Assembly: GCA_030680405.1 (NCBI GenBank)
Contig: JAUXVT010000039.1
Coordinates: 1-48,600 of the forward strand
From: Thiobacillus sp.
GTDB taxonomy: Bacteria; Pseudomonadota; Gammaproteobacteria; Burkholderiales; Thiobacillaceae
DNA: 48,600 bases
Reading direction: 5' to 3'
Of this stretch, positions 19,798 through 28,819 are shown piece by piece. The notes beneath the pieces were generated by a model, which was not told where the DNA came from, did no database searches, and saw only the letters and a list, made by a program, of their open reading frames with translations. How positions within the stretch are numbered: the first letter of the stretch is position 1; the number at the start of each line of letters is the position of its first letter. Position numbers and translations under genes: made by a program.

Positions 19798-21622
19798 TCC
19801 CCGCACCGTCACCATCATCCTGCACGACATTCTGGCGGCAACCGTCGCCTGGCTGGGCGCGCACTGGCTGCGTTTCAATCTGGAGATTCCCGCGGAGTTC
19901 CTGGCTGCGGCCTTGTCTACCCTGGCTTGGGTGGTACCGCTGCAGGCGCTGGTGTTCTGGCGTTTTGGTTTGTATCGCGGCATCTGGCGCTTTGCCAGCC
20001 TGCCCGATCTCAAGCGCATCGTGCTGGCGGTTGGGCTGGCGGCGCTGCTGATTCCGCTGGTGCTGGTCCTGTTCCACATCAGTACAGCGGTGCCACGTTC
20101 GGTGCTGATTCTCGATCCGATGCTGCTGGTGATCCTGATGGGCGGCAGCCGCCTGGCCTACCGCGCCTGGAAGGAGCATCGGCTGGCTAGGGTGCTGCAC
20201 CCGCACAGCAAGCCGGTGCTGGTGGCGGGGGCGGGCTCGGCGGCGGATTTTTTGCTGCGCGAACTGGCGCGCAATCCATCAGGGTTTCATGTGGTGGGTT
20301 TGCTGGACGACAGCCGCGACAAGCAGGGGCGGCTGGTGCAGGGCATTCCGGTGCTGGGAGCGCTGGATGATGTCGCAGCCTATGCGCAAAGAATGGAGGT
20401 TGACGATGTGGTGCTGGCGCTGCCGTCGACCGCGCACGAGGTGCGCAAGCGCATCACCCAGATCTGCACCGAAGCCGGGCTGAATGTTCTGACCGTACCT
20501 TCGCTCGAAGACCTGGTGGCAGGCCGGGTGTCAGTATCAAGCTTGCGTCCTATCGAACTTGACGACTTGCTAGGGCGTGACCCGGTGGAACTCGACGACA
20601 GCGGCTTGCACCAGCTGCTGACCGGCCAGGTAGTGATGGTGACCGGCGCGGGGGGCTCGATCGGTTCGGAGCTGTGCCGCCAGATTGCGCATTTTGCGCC
20701 TGCCAAGCTGGTGTTGTTCGAGCAGTCCGAACTGGCGCTGTATGCGATGGAGGAGGAATTGCCGCAGCGTTTCCCCGGGTTGCAGATTGCACCGGTGATC
20801 GGTGACGTGAAGGACGCTGTCTGGGTGAATCAGGTGATGGCCGAGCATCGGCCTGCCGTGGTGTTCCACTCGGCGGCTTACAAGCACGTTCCCTTGATGG
20901 AGGGCGGCAATGCCTGGGAGGCAGTGCGCAACAATGTGCTGGGCACGCAGGTTGTTGCGGCGGCCGCGCAGGCGCATGGGGTGGGCAAGTTTGTGATGAT
21001 CTCCACCGACAAGGCGGTCAACCCGACCAATGTCATGGGCGCGACCAAGCGGCTCGCCGAGATGACCTGCCAGGCGATGCAGCAACCGACTGGCACGCGC
21101 TTCGTCTCGGTGCGGTTTGGCAATGTTCTGGGCTCTTCTGGCAGCGTAATTCCCAAGTTCCAGAAACAGATCGAAGCGGGCGGGCCGGTGACAGTGACGC
21201 ATCCTGACATCACGCGCTTTTTCATGTCGATCTCTGAAGCCGCGCAACTGGTTCTGCAGGCGGGCCTGATGGGCGAGGGCGGCGAAATTTTCGTGCTGGA
21301 TATGGGCGAGCCAGTCAAAATCGCCGAGCTGGCCAAACTCATGATTCGTCTGTCGGGCGCCGATGAAGAGCGCATCCGCATTGAATACACCGGCCTGCGC
21401 CCCGGCGAGAAACTCTACGAGGAACTGCTCGCCGATGACGAGTCCACGCTGCCCACTCCGCACCCCAAGCTGCGGGTGGCGAAAGCGCGTGCCGCCGATG
21501 CCGGTTGGTACGCCGAATGTCTGGCTTGGCTGGCACACCCAGACACCTACGATGAGGCGACGGTCAAACGCCAGCTGAAGACCTGGGTGCCGGAATACCA
21601 GCCGGGATCGTTAACGTCGTGA
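19787..21622 (+). CDS. Membrane-bound UDP-sugar 4,6-dehydratase (WbpM/CapD/PglF-like)
   Basis: A 611-residue enzyme with about four N-terminal membrane segments, a first CoA-binding-like Rossmann region (VAGAGSAADFLLRELARN, about 146-163) and a second catalytic one (VTGAGGSIGSELCRQI, about 285-300). The catalytic block is ISTDKAVNPTNVMGATKR (about 404-421), where methionine takes the place of the usual tyrosine, as in the WbpM family. RFFMSISEAAQLVLQAG follows. It removes water from UDP-GlcNAc to give the 4-keto-6-deoxy sugar used by the epimerase upstream. It overlaps the transferase gene, so the two are coupled. Confidence 0.92.
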   Translation: MNINPRTVTIILHDILAATVAWLGAHWLRFNLEIPAEFLAAALSTLAWVVPLQALVFWRFGLYRGIWRFASLPDLKRIVLAVGLAALLIPLVLVLFHISTAVPRSVLILDPMLLVILMGGSRLAYRAWKEHRLARVLHPHSKPVLVAGAGSAADFLLRELARNPSGFHVVGLLDDSRDKQGRLVQGIPVLGALDDVAAYAQRMEVDDVVLALPSTAHEVRKRITQICTEAGLNVLTVPSLEDLVAGRVSVSSLRPIELDDLLGRDPVELDDSGLHQLLTGQVVMVTGAGGSIGSELCRQIAHFAPAKLVLFEQSELALYAMEEELPQRFPGLQIAPVIGDVKDAVWVNQVMAEHRPAVVFHSAAYKHVPLMEGGNAWEAVRNNVLGTQVVAAAAQAHGVGKFVMISTDKAVNPTNVMGATKRLAEMTCQAMQQPTGTRFVSVRFGNVLGSSGSVIPKFQKQIEAGGPVTVTHPDITRFFMSISEAAQLVLQAGLMGEGGEIFVLDMGEPVKIAELAKLMIRLSGADEERIRIEYTGLRPGEKLYEELLADDESTLPTPHPKLRVAKARAADAGWYAECLAWLAHPDTYDEATVKRQLKTWVPEYQPGSLTS

Positions 21623-21886
21623 ACACTGCGCAATCAATTATTCCGGCATGGGAGCGTATTAATGCCATGCGCCCTGAGCCTGTTAAAGGGTGAATCGGAT
21701 TCGGCAAATTCAGCCCAAACAAACGCCAAAAATCATCTGACCGGACCTACAAGCTATATCCGCCGCATCTTCGCCACCAAAACTTCCTCAAGATAATGGT
21801 AACTATTGATGCGAAGAGGCCAAGGTTCACGGATACCGAAAGAAATATACTGATTGAGCTATGACAGGCAGGCGAGAGAATAAATT
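21623..21886. other. Intergenic stretch before the O-antigen ligase
   Basis: No gene, repeat or clear promoter stands out in these 264 bases. The composition turns AT-rich here, marking the shift from the WbpM-like gene to the differently composed ligase block. It may hold a separate promoter for the downstream genes. Confidence 0.3.
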
Positions 21887-23128
21887 TTGGACGATTTGAA
21901 CTCAAGGCTTTCTTTTTCCTGGACGGACTGGTTTAGCCAACGTAGGGTCGAATTGCTCATCCTGCTCTTTATATTGTCGCTGCCATTTGGTGAAGCCAGT
22001 CACTTGCCGGTTGTGATGCTTGTTCTTTTGGGTATTCAAAACATGCGTCGTACCGGATTGCATATCGGTGACGACTCAAGATTTTTTGTATGGATCGCCG
22101 TTGCATTGGTTGTGCCCCTGCTTTTATCCGCCATAGGCGCCTACGAAATTACTAAAACCCTGCTTACAGCACTGATCTTCACACTGTATTCATTCGCGGG
22201 TGTTTATGTGATCAGGCGCTTTCGCGAGCAGATGGACATCAAGCTGATGCTTTATGGAATTGCGGGAATCCTGTTGTTTTGGACGGCCGATGCGCTCCTG
22301 CAATATTTTCGTGGCGCCAACCTTTTTGGCTGGCCCGTGCAAAGCGAGGGCATTACTGGAATTTATAACCGCAATGTTTGGATTGGTTACACTTTCGCGC
22401 ATCTGGCACCTTTCTTTTTCGAATCCCTGCGCAGATGGGCGGTCAAGCCGGGGCGCAAATGGGTCTGGCTGCTGGCCATACCGTTCGTTATGGTGGTTAT
22501 GCTTTCAGGCCGGCGGGCAGCTTGGATAACATTGGGCCTTGTGTCATCAATTTACCTGATATGGCTAATTCGTCATGGCGACATCAAAATGCGCCATGCC
22601 CTGGTTGGAATTGTCGCATTCGTGGTGGCTATTGGTGCAAGTGTCGCCATTTCGCCAGGTTTGGAGCAACGTGTCCAGACGACGATGCATGCCTTCAGCG
22701 GTACTTGGGAAGCGGCCAATGCCGGGGGTGCACATCGGCTCGAAGTCTGGAAAGGTGCATGGTTGTTGTACAAGGAATCCCCCATAACCGGTGTCGGAGC
22801 CCACGCCTATGACCCGGTTGTTTTCGAGCGGGGCTACACCAGTGCAAAGTATGGCCACACCCATCTTTACGGGCTTGATGTGCTTTTAAGCACAGGCATT
22901 ATCGGATTCGTCGCCTTTATGGCCGCTTTTTTCTACCTGTGTTTCAAGTTGGTACAGTCTATCAAGTTGGATCAGCCCACGCTCCCGGTCTGGCTTGCGG
23001 CAGTATCGATCATGTTCCCGCTCAACGCGCACTGGAGCTTCTACGCCCCCAGGCCTGCATCATTGCTTTTGATGCTTGTTATCCTGGCATTCGCCGTCGC
23101 CGCTCACCACCGCGCAAATCAAACGTGA
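21887..23128 (+). CDS. O-antigen ligase (WaaL family)
   Basis: A 413-residue membrane protein with about ten to twelve hydrophobic segments and one large periplasmic loop. The family mark is the SGRRAAWITLGLV segment (about residues 206-218), whose arginines are needed for ligation, and the loop block HRLEVWKGAWLLYKESPITGVGAHAY (about 284-310). It joins finished O-polysaccharide from undecaprenyl diphosphate to lipid A-core at the periplasmic face. The start is a TTG at 21887 with no better choice. It is intact, unlike the relic at 13942-14696, and its codon use looks less GC-rich than its neighbours. Confidence 0.88.
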   Translation: MDDLNSRLSFSWTDWFSQRRVELLILLFILSLPFGEASHLPVVMLVLLGIQNMRRTGLHIGDDSRFFVWIAVALVVPLLLSAIGAYEITKTLLTALIFTLYSFAGVYVIRRFREQMDIKLMLYGIAGILLFWTADALLQYFRGANLFGWPVQSEGITGIYNRNVWIGYTFAHLAPFFFESLRRWAVKPGRKWVWLLAIPFVMVVMLSGRRAAWITLGLVSSIYLIWLIRHGDIKMRHALVGIVAFVVAIGASVAISPGLEQRVQTTMHAFSGTWEAANAGGAHRLEVWKGAWLLYKESPITGVGAHAYDPVVFERGYTSAKYGHTHLYGLDVLLSTGIIGFVAFMAAFFYLCFKLVQSIKLDQPTLPVWLAAVSIMFPLNAHWSFYAPRPASLLLMLVILAFAVAAHHRANQT

Positions 23129-23171
23129 ATCAGGCCAGCCACCCTTCACAGAACTGCCAGGACAAGGCCGA

Positions 23172-24047
23172 ATGCACAAGACTTCTCTCGCAATGCTGAC
23201 CTGGAAAGCGCCAAAGACGCTTCAGCACGCATTGCAAAACCTCGAACCGATCCTCGATTTCTTCGACGAAAAAACCATCGTCTGTCAGGAAAGTGATCCG
23301 GAAGAGATTGCACTTGCTCAGCAGTATGGCTTCAAGGCGGTTGCACTCGAGACAAACGTTGGAATTCAACACGGCATGAAGTTGGCGTTTGAGTCCTGCA
23401 GTAACGAGCTTGTGTTGTTTCTCGAAAATGACCTCGTGCTAAAGGAAAGCCGAGACAGGGCAAAAAACATATTGACTGCTATCGGCAACGCGCTAGCGGA
23501 AGGCAGGGCCGAGTTTGCCAAGCTTCGATATCTGCCGGAAAGCCAGAAGAAAACCTTCCGTCGATATTGGCGCTTGTCAAATGGACGTCCACGCAGACGC
23601 ATGATGGGTTACCTGAGGTATGGGGCAGCGAATAGCATGGCGGCAGACCCACTTCATTTTGACATTGCCCCAGGAATGAGCTCTGGATACCTTATTGATA
23701 TTGGAAATGGTGTTTATCAAACTTTTTCCAAATACGGCAAATGGGAAAATCTTGCGGTTTTTGCCAAAAAGTCTTTTTCTCTCAATACCCTCATCCCATT
23801 TTCCGAATCGCATCCCACGTCGAGAACGGTTAATGGCCACCCGGACCTGGAGCTCCGAATAAACTCAAAAAAGAATAAATCCGGGTGGCGAGGGAACAAT
23901 TTCAAACTCCTCATTGCAAAACCAGGCCTATTTGGCCATCGTCGACTCGATCGGTGGGCTGGTGATGATAAATGGATGACCGCTGACCCTGCCGATGATG
24001 GGGGACCGGTTGAAATGGTGGGTGACACCAAAGGCAAGCTTACGTGA
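23172..24047 (+). CDS. Glycosyltransferase-like protein, unassigned family
   Basis: A 291-residue protein I cannot place firmly. Its N-terminus resembles a GT-A nucleotide fold: TSLAMLTWKAPKTLQHALQNL, then a degenerate ALETNVGIQHGMKLAFESC and VLFLENDLVLKES (about residues 74-86), where END takes the DxD place. The rest, rich in aromatic and basic residues (RYWRLSNGRPRRRMMGYLRYG), has no motif I know. It has no signal or membrane segment. It lies between the ligase and the GT10 gene and overlaps the latter by GTGA, so it probably acts in the same glycan pathway. The ATG at 23172 is preferred to one inside the ligase gene. Confidence 0.65.
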   Translation: MHKTSLAMLTWKAPKTLQHALQNLEPILDFFDEKTIVCQESDPEEIALAQQYGFKAVALETNVGIQHGMKLAFESCSNELVLFLENDLVLKESRDRAKNILTAIGNALAEGRAEFAKLRYLPESQKKTFRRYWRLSNGRPRRRMMGYLRYGAANSMAADPLHFDIAPGMSSGYLIDIGNGVYQTFSKYGKWENLAVFAKKSFSLNTLIPFSESHPTSRTVNGHPDLELRINSKKNKSGWRGNNFKLLIAKPGLFGHRRLDRWAGDDKWMTADPADDGGPVEMVGDTKGKLT

Positions 24048-25108
24048 CCACATCGGCTTTGCGTCCGACGCGGGTCAAATTTCTCAGTCGCCTCGATCCG
24101 CGTGAATGGCTGCGCTATTTCCCGCGCGAGGATGGCCTATGGGCAGATTGCGAATTCCTTTTCGACCGCGACGCCCGTGACTATGACTGGCTGGTCGTGT
24201 ACGACGATATCCCGGCGGCAATCGGTCAATCCCGCAACTCCGCCGGCGAGGAATTCGCCTGTCCCCGCGAAAATACGCTCCTGGTTACGACAGAGCCCTC
24301 ATCGATCAAGACGTACGGTCGCGGGTTCGCCGCTCAGTTCGGCCATGTTCTCACCAGCCAGCCGGCTTGGGCCTTGCCGCACCCCAGCCGGCATTATCAG
24401 CAGGCGGTGAACCACTGGTTCTTCGGCAGCGGGAATGGGCGTTGGATGAGTCGCGCTGATCTCGTTCGGGGTCCTTCTCTTGAGGACAAAACGCAAGCGA
24501 TTTCCGTTGTCTATTCCCCGAAGCGCCAGTGGCACACCCTGCATGCCCAGCGTTTCAAGTTCATCGAGGCCATGCGCAGGCTATTGCCAGAAATGGCCGT
24601 TTTTGGACGCGGCGCCACGCCGATGGATGACAAGGCAGAAGCGCTCGCGTCCTTTCGCTACCATCTCGCGGTGGAAAACCACATCGGTCTGCATCACATC
24701 ACCGAGAAGCTCACTGACGCCTTCCTTGGGCGATGCCTGCCGTTCTATGCCGGGGCGCCGAACGCGGCGGATTACTTCCCTCACGATAGCTTTATCCCCA
24801 TCGATATTCGCGATCCGGTCGCCGCGGCAGAGGTCATCCGCAAAGCCATGCTTGAAGACGCCTGGGCGAAGCGCCTGCCGGCAATCGAGGAAGCGCGCCG
24901 TCGCATCCTGGAAGAACAACACATCTTCGCGGTTTTGTGCAGGATCATTTCATGCAGCGTATCAAGCAAAACCTACTCACACGAGCGCAATGGATTCATC
25001 CTTAGCCGGCACGCCTGGCGAGAACAGCACAAAATTGGTGGAATCGCGCACCTGCTTGAAAAGCTGTACGTTCGCGGTCGTTCGCTTTCCAGAAAGCTTG
25101 TTCCTTGA
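24044..25108 (+). CDS. GT10 (alpha-1,3/4-fucosyltransferase-like) glycosyltransferase
   Basis: A 354-residue protein. The C-terminal half carries the GT10 donor-site pattern: FRYHLAVENHIGLHHITEKL (about residues 204-223, matching the ENSxxxxYxTEK consensus), then DAFLGRCLPFYAGAPNAADY and FPHDSFIPIDIRDP. The N-terminal acceptor half is poorly conserved, as usual in the family. GT10 enzymes are mostly GDP-fucose dependent; bacterial ones decorate O-antigen. Some consensus positions differ (ENH for ENS, HHITEK for YVTEK), so the donor may not be fucose. The start is GTG overlapping the previous stop. Confidence 0.78.
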   Translation: MTTSALRPTRVKFLSRLDPREWLRYFPREDGLWADCEFLFDRDARDYDWLVVYDDIPAAIGQSRNSAGEEFACPRENTLLVTTEPSSIKTYGRGFAAQFGHVLTSQPAWALPHPSRHYQQAVNHWFFGSGNGRWMSRADLVRGPSLEDKTQAISVVYSPKRQWHTLHAQRFKFIEAMRRLLPEMAVFGRGATPMDDKAEALASFRYHLAVENHIGLHHITEKLTDAFLGRCLPFYAGAPNAADYFPHDSFIPIDIRDPVAAAEVIRKAMLEDAWAKRLPAIEEARRRILEEQHIFAVLCRIISCSVSSKTYSHERNGFILSRHAWREQHKIGGIAHLLEKLYVRGRSLSRKLVP

Positions 25109-25125
25109 CTTTGGGGCTGCTCGAC

Positions 25126-26058
25126 ATGACCAGCACCGCCGAAAAAGTCCTCGTCATCAAGCTTGGCGCATTTGGCGATGTCGTCCAGGCCGATGGCGCC
25201 TTGCGCGATATCCGTGCTTTTCACCATGACGCCGAAATCACCCTGCTGACGACACCGCCGTTTCGCAAGCTGATGAGCCGATGTCCACATGTCGACCGTG
25301 TGCTTACGGATTCTCGAGCGCCATTCTGGAAGATCGGAGAATGGGCCAGGCTTGCACGAATGTTGCGGAGCGAGCAGTTCGCAATGGTGTATGACCTGCA
25401 GAAACAGGACCGCACTGAGCTGTATCGAAAACTGTTCTTTCGCAATGTCTCATGGAGCGGCAGACAACCGGGTCCACGACCGCAATCTGCGCTGGAGGGA
25501 TTCGTTTTCCAGCTGGAAAACGCCGGAATCCCCCCCAAACATTGCTTGATGCCGGATGTTTCCTGGATGGCGGACGATATGAGCGTGTTTCTCCAACAGG
25601 AAGGGGTCCGCAAGCCCTATGTCGCACTCATTCCGGGGTGCTCTGCGCGCCATCCACACAAGCGCTGGCCATACTATGCGCAGTTGGCTGCGGCCTTGAT
25701 CGAGCGGGGTTATGAAGTTGTTACCGCGCCTGGGCCAGACGAAATCGAACTGGCCAGGAGCATACCGGGGCACACCCTGCTGGGCCCCAACGGCTTCCTG
25801 AACTGGTTTGAGCTTGCCGGCGTACTTAAGGACGCCTGTTACGTCGTTGGCAATGACACCGGCCCGAGCCATGTTGCATCCTGCCTCGGCAGGCCCGGCC
25901 TGGCGCTTTTTGGGGCGCACACAACGGCGGCGCGCACCGGTATCTGCCGTGGAGAATTTCGCGCGATCGAGGTGCCAGACCTTGCCGGCCTCTCAGCCGA
26001 GACCGTGCTTGAGGCGGTCATGCCCAAGCTGCCACCTGCTCAGGAAAATTCGGTGTAA
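25126..26058 (+). CDS. Glycosyltransferase family 9 (heptosyltransferase-like)
   Basis: A 310-residue GT-B enzyme. It begins KVLVIKLGAFGDVVQADGAL, the classic ADP-heptose:LPS heptosyltransferase start, and has VALIPGCSARHPHKRWP at about 180-196 and CYVVGNDTGPSHVASCLGRPGLALFG at about 244-269, the donor site. Such enzymes add heptose to the LPS inner core. ATG 25126 is chosen over a TTG at 25105 that overlaps the previous stop. The last 19 bases overlap, tail to tail, with the DUF6165 gene on the other strand. Confidence 0.9.
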   Translation: MTSTAEKVLVIKLGAFGDVVQADGALRDIRAFHHDAEITLLTTPPFRKLMSRCPHVDRVLTDSRAPFWKIGEWARLARMLRSEQFAMVYDLQKQDRTELYRKLFFRNVSWSGRQPGPRPQSALEGFVFQLENAGIPPKHCLMPDVSWMADDMSVFLQQEGVRKPYVALIPGCSARHPHKRWPYYAQLAAALIERGYEVVTAPGPDEIELARSIPGHTLLGPNGFLNWFELAGVLKDACYVVGNDTGPSHVASCLGRPGLALFGAHTTAARTGICRGEFRAIEVPDLAGLSAETVLEAVMPKLPPAQENSV

Positions 26059-26447
26059 GACTTTTCCTCGACGATACTGGAACCGCAGCGTTCGTTGATC
26101 GATTTCTTGATCGCCGCACGCTTGTCATTCTGGATGTATACAGAGCGGGCCAGTTCGATGAATTTTGGTCCGAAATCACGCGCCGCCTCACAAGCGCGGA
26201 TGTCGTCCTCGATAACCCACAGCGTCTCGTTGACCATGCGCAACGCTTCTTCCAGCCGGTCAAGTTCATCAGACTGATCGAGGTTCTCAGCGCGGGCCCG
26301 GCTTAGCACATCCAGTTCATGTTTCACATTTCTGAGCTTGGCCGGGGCGGTCATGCGAACCGCCTTGATCTTTAGTATGGTGATTTTGTCGATCAGTTCA
26401 CCCGCACCCACCTCGATCATCAGCGAGCCTTTTGTTGTGTTGGCCAT
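26040..26447 (-). CDS. DUF6165 family protein
   Basis: A 135-residue soluble protein, helical throughout and charged. The N-terminal IEVGAGELIDKITILKIKAVRM and central LDRLEEALRMVNETLWVIEDDIRACEAARDF match the DUF6165 pattern as I remember it; members are typically found beside LPS core glycosyltransferases. The lysine- and glutamate-rich helices suggest a small helical bundle. No catalytic motif is seen. Its 3' end runs 19 bases into the converging GT9 gene. Confidence 0.75.
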   Translation of the reverse strand: MANTTKGSLMIEVGAGELIDKITILKIKAVRMTAPAKLRNVKHELDVLSRARAENLDQSDELDRLEEALRMVNETLWVIEDDIRACEAARDFGPKFIELARSVYIQNDKRAAIKKSINERCGSSIVEEKSYTEFS

Positions 26448-26527
26448 TACGTTTTTCCTTCAAATCAAGTGAATGAATAGTCTGTCCCCGCGCTGGCGAG
26501 CCGGTTCCCATTCTTTATGACGATCTA

Positions 26528-27670
26528 TTATTGATTGCCCTGTCTGCGCGGCGCCCGTGCAAGTTGCTCATACAAATCCAGGGTTTGCGACAGCATGCTG
26601 CGCAGCGGATAAAAATCTTCGTCAGGCACGGGGCTGGGCTGCTGCAATAGGGTGGAGATGCGTTGTGTTGCTGCGCCGAGATTTCCCAGCGGCAACAGCC
26701 CGGCAGGATAGACAGTACGCAGGATTTCACCCACGCCACCGTGGTCGTAGCCTGCCGTCGGTACGCCCAGCCGCAGCGCCTCCAGCGTGGTGCGGCCAAA
26801 CGATTCTGGATGGGTGGAGAGCGACAACACCAGATTCGAAATTGCCAGGATGTTTTTCAGGTCATCGCGCTGGCCGGTGAAACTGATGTCGGCTTCCTGC
26901 CCCATGCTGCGCACGCGGTAGCGCAGCTTTTGCAAATAGCGCTGCTTGGAGGACGACGCGCCGCCGACGATCAGGCCATGCACGGGCAGCCCGCGTCGTT
27001 TCAGCCGCGCAATCAACTCGATAAAGTCTTCATGCCCCTTGAGCCGGGTGATGCGTCCCGGCAGGGTGACTAGTTGCTTGCCCACGGCGTGCGGAAACTG
27101 CGCGAAGAATGCCTGCTGCCAGACCGGGTCGGGCTTCCAGCCGCGCGGATAGGCCTGGCCATCCACGCCGCGATGGATGACCTGAATGCGCCACGGCGGC
27201 GTGTCGGGGTATTCGCGCAGGATGTAGTCGCGTACGGTGTCGGACACCGCAATCACCCGCTCGCCCTGCGTCATGATGCGGCTGTAGCGATTGACGCCAT
27301 ACATGCCATGCACGGTGGTGACAAAATACGGGCGCGTGGCCGGGTTCATCCCGCGCCAGGCCAGCCAGGCGATCCAGGCCGGCACGCGCGAACGCGCGTG
27401 GATGATCTCCACCTTTTGTTCCCGCAAAAACTTGCGCAGCTTGCCGACGAGCAGCAGCGTTTTGATTTTTTTTTCGCCAATCGGCCAGGCGAAATGCTCG
27501 GCGCCCGATGCAACGAGCGGCGCGACCAGCCGCCCGCCTGCCGATATCACCAGCGCACGGTGGCCGTGCTCGACCAGTGCCTGGGCCACTTCGAGCGTGC
27601 CGCGTTCCACCCCGCCGGATTCCAGCGCCGGCAGCAGTTGCAGGACAGTCAGTTTTTTTTCTTCAGCCAT
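26528..27670 (-). CDS. Glycosyltransferase family 4
   Basis: A 380-residue GT-B enzyme. The N-terminal domain has LLPALESGGVERGTLEVAQAL and the acceptor loop IIHARSRVPAWIAWLA. The donor domain starts at about 188 with LPGRITRLKGHEDFIELIARLK and ends with HPESFGRTTLEALRLGVPTAGYDHGGVGEIL (about 291-321), including the E-x7-E motif. It most resembles LPS core or capsule transferases that work on a hexose. It is co-transcribed with the ELM1-family gene upstream, overlapping it by 8 bases. Confidence 0.9.
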   Translation of the reverse strand: MAEEKKLTVLQLLPALESGGVERGTLEVAQALVEHGHRALVISAGGRLVAPLVASGAEHFAWPIGEKKIKTLLLVGKLRKFLREQKVEIIHARSRVPAWIAWLAWRGMNPATRPYFVTTVHGMYGVNRYSRIMTQGERVIAVSDTVRDYILREYPDTPPWRIQVIHRGVDGQAYPRGWKPDPVWQQAFFAQFPHAVGKQLVTLPGRITRLKGHEDFIELIARLKRRGLPVHGLIVGGASSSKQRYLQKLRYRVRSMGQEADISFTGQRDDLKNILAISNLVLSLSTHPESFGRTTLEALRLGVPTAGYDHGGVGEILRTVYPAGLLPLGNLGAATQRISTLLQQPSPVPDEDFYPLRSMLSQTLDLYEQLARAPRRQGNQ

Positions 27671-28589
27671 CTGTTTTCTTCAGCCATCCAAGTATCCATT
27701 CAGCACAGCGGTCGGCCTCAGCCAGCGGGTGCAGGTTGGGGTGCAGTAAACCGCTCGCGCACCAATTCACGAAGCGGGTGATGCGCTTTGCGTCGACGAG
27801 ATGCGCGATCGCCCGGCCGACGCGGCTTTTCGGGTTGACCGGCAGATCGAACACGCCGACATCCGCGCCCGCCGAAAGCGCCTCGAACACCATCGATGCG
27901 CTGTCGGGCGTTACCCACACCGTGCCGCATCGTGCAAGCTGGGTGGGCAGCCAGTCGGGCGACGTGGCCGTGTGCGGGGTAACAGTCAGGTTGGGAGATT
28001 GCGGCAGCTGCGCCAAAAAATCCGCCGGCGTGCGGCGCGAGGTGGTCAGCGTCCAGTGCGTTTCCGGCGTGCGCGCGAGAATGCTCCTGATCTGAACCTG
28101 AATGGCGTCGCTGTCCCATTCGAAATGCGGCGAGGTGCCGCCGATCAGCAATAATCCGTGGCGCGCATCGCTGCGTTCAAATTGGGACAGCGACGCCGGG
28201 CGGATGCGGTTCAGCGCGCCTTCGGTCACCAGCGTATGCGCGTCTGCCACAATGTCATCGTGCTGGGGAACAATGCACAGATCGAACCCGCGGCGCGGCA
28301 GGCTCGGCTTCATCAGCACCACGGCACGCCCGCCGCGCGCGCGCCGCGCCGCCAGCAGCGTCAGGTGCGTGGCGTGCCCTGCGCTCACGATCAGATCGGG
28401 TTTGGGGAGCGTGTTGTCGGGAAAGCGTTTCAGCAGCAGTGCCAGCCAGGCGCGCCAGGCCGGCAGAGCGGGGGTGGTGACAATCTCGGTGGGGGCTGCG
28501 CGCGCCAGCGCCTCGGCCAGTCCCAGCGACTGGTTCAGGTGTCCCGGCTTGCCGTCGCTGACGATCCAGACGACCAGCGGCGGATGCAT
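27663..28589 (-). CDS. ELM1-family protein (mitochondrial fission ELM1-like)
   Basis: A 308-residue protein beginning VVWIVSDGKPGHLNQSLGLAEAL, the mark of the ELM1/DUF1022 family, named for a plant protein but widespread in Gram-negative bacteria near LPS genes. Other blocks are DLIVSAGHATHLTLLAARRA, HGLLLIGGTSPHFEW and TPDSASMVFEALSAGADVGVFDLP (about 228-251), which look like a GT-B glycosyltransferase donor site. A role in LPS core assembly is likely; the substrate is not known. ATG 28589 starts at the conserved N-terminus; one 33 bases earlier is possible. Confidence 0.82.
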   Translation of the reverse strand: MHPPLVVWIVSDGKPGHLNQSLGLAEALARAAPTEIVTTPALPAWRAWLALLLKRFPDNTLPKPDLIVSAGHATHLTLLAARRARGGRAVVLMKPSLPRRGFDLCIVPQHDDIVADAHTLVTEGALNRIRPASLSQFERSDARHGLLLIGGTSPHFEWDSDAIQVQIRSILARTPETHWTLTTSRRTPADFLAQLPQSPNLTVTPHTATSPDWLPTQLARCGTVWVTPDSASMVFEALSAGADVGVFDLPVNPKSRVGRAIAHLVDAKRITRFVNWCASGLLHPNLHPLAEADRCAEWILGWLKKTDG

Positions 28590-28819
28590 GCCGGAAGATT
28601 CAGCCAACGGGCAGCCCCGCATCCTTGTGTCGGTTATCCCCTGTCAGCGCCAACCGTCCATTGAGCGGGCCTGTCTGCCCGAGCCAGGCGTCGTTTTCAT
28701 CGAGTGACACATGGGCGACAGCGAGGGGCATGACAGAGGTTGCGGGGCTGGGGTGGCGCAAAGTGTAAACCATCATGCATGCATGCCGCGCCGAGAGCCG
28801 GGCGCATGGTTGTATTGTG
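28590..28819. other. Gap between thiO and the ELM1-family gene
   Basis: About 230 bases between two minus-strand genes. There is no gene of conviction; the GC-rich plus-strand reading frames here have no ribosome site or recognisable product. It must hold the promoter of the ELM1/GT4 pair, but none stands out. Confidence 0.3.

Noticed and set aside
13940-28622. A JUMPstart/ops element controlling the polysaccharide island
   Set aside because: GGCGGTAG in a suitable intergenic place was not seen; near matches lie inside genes.
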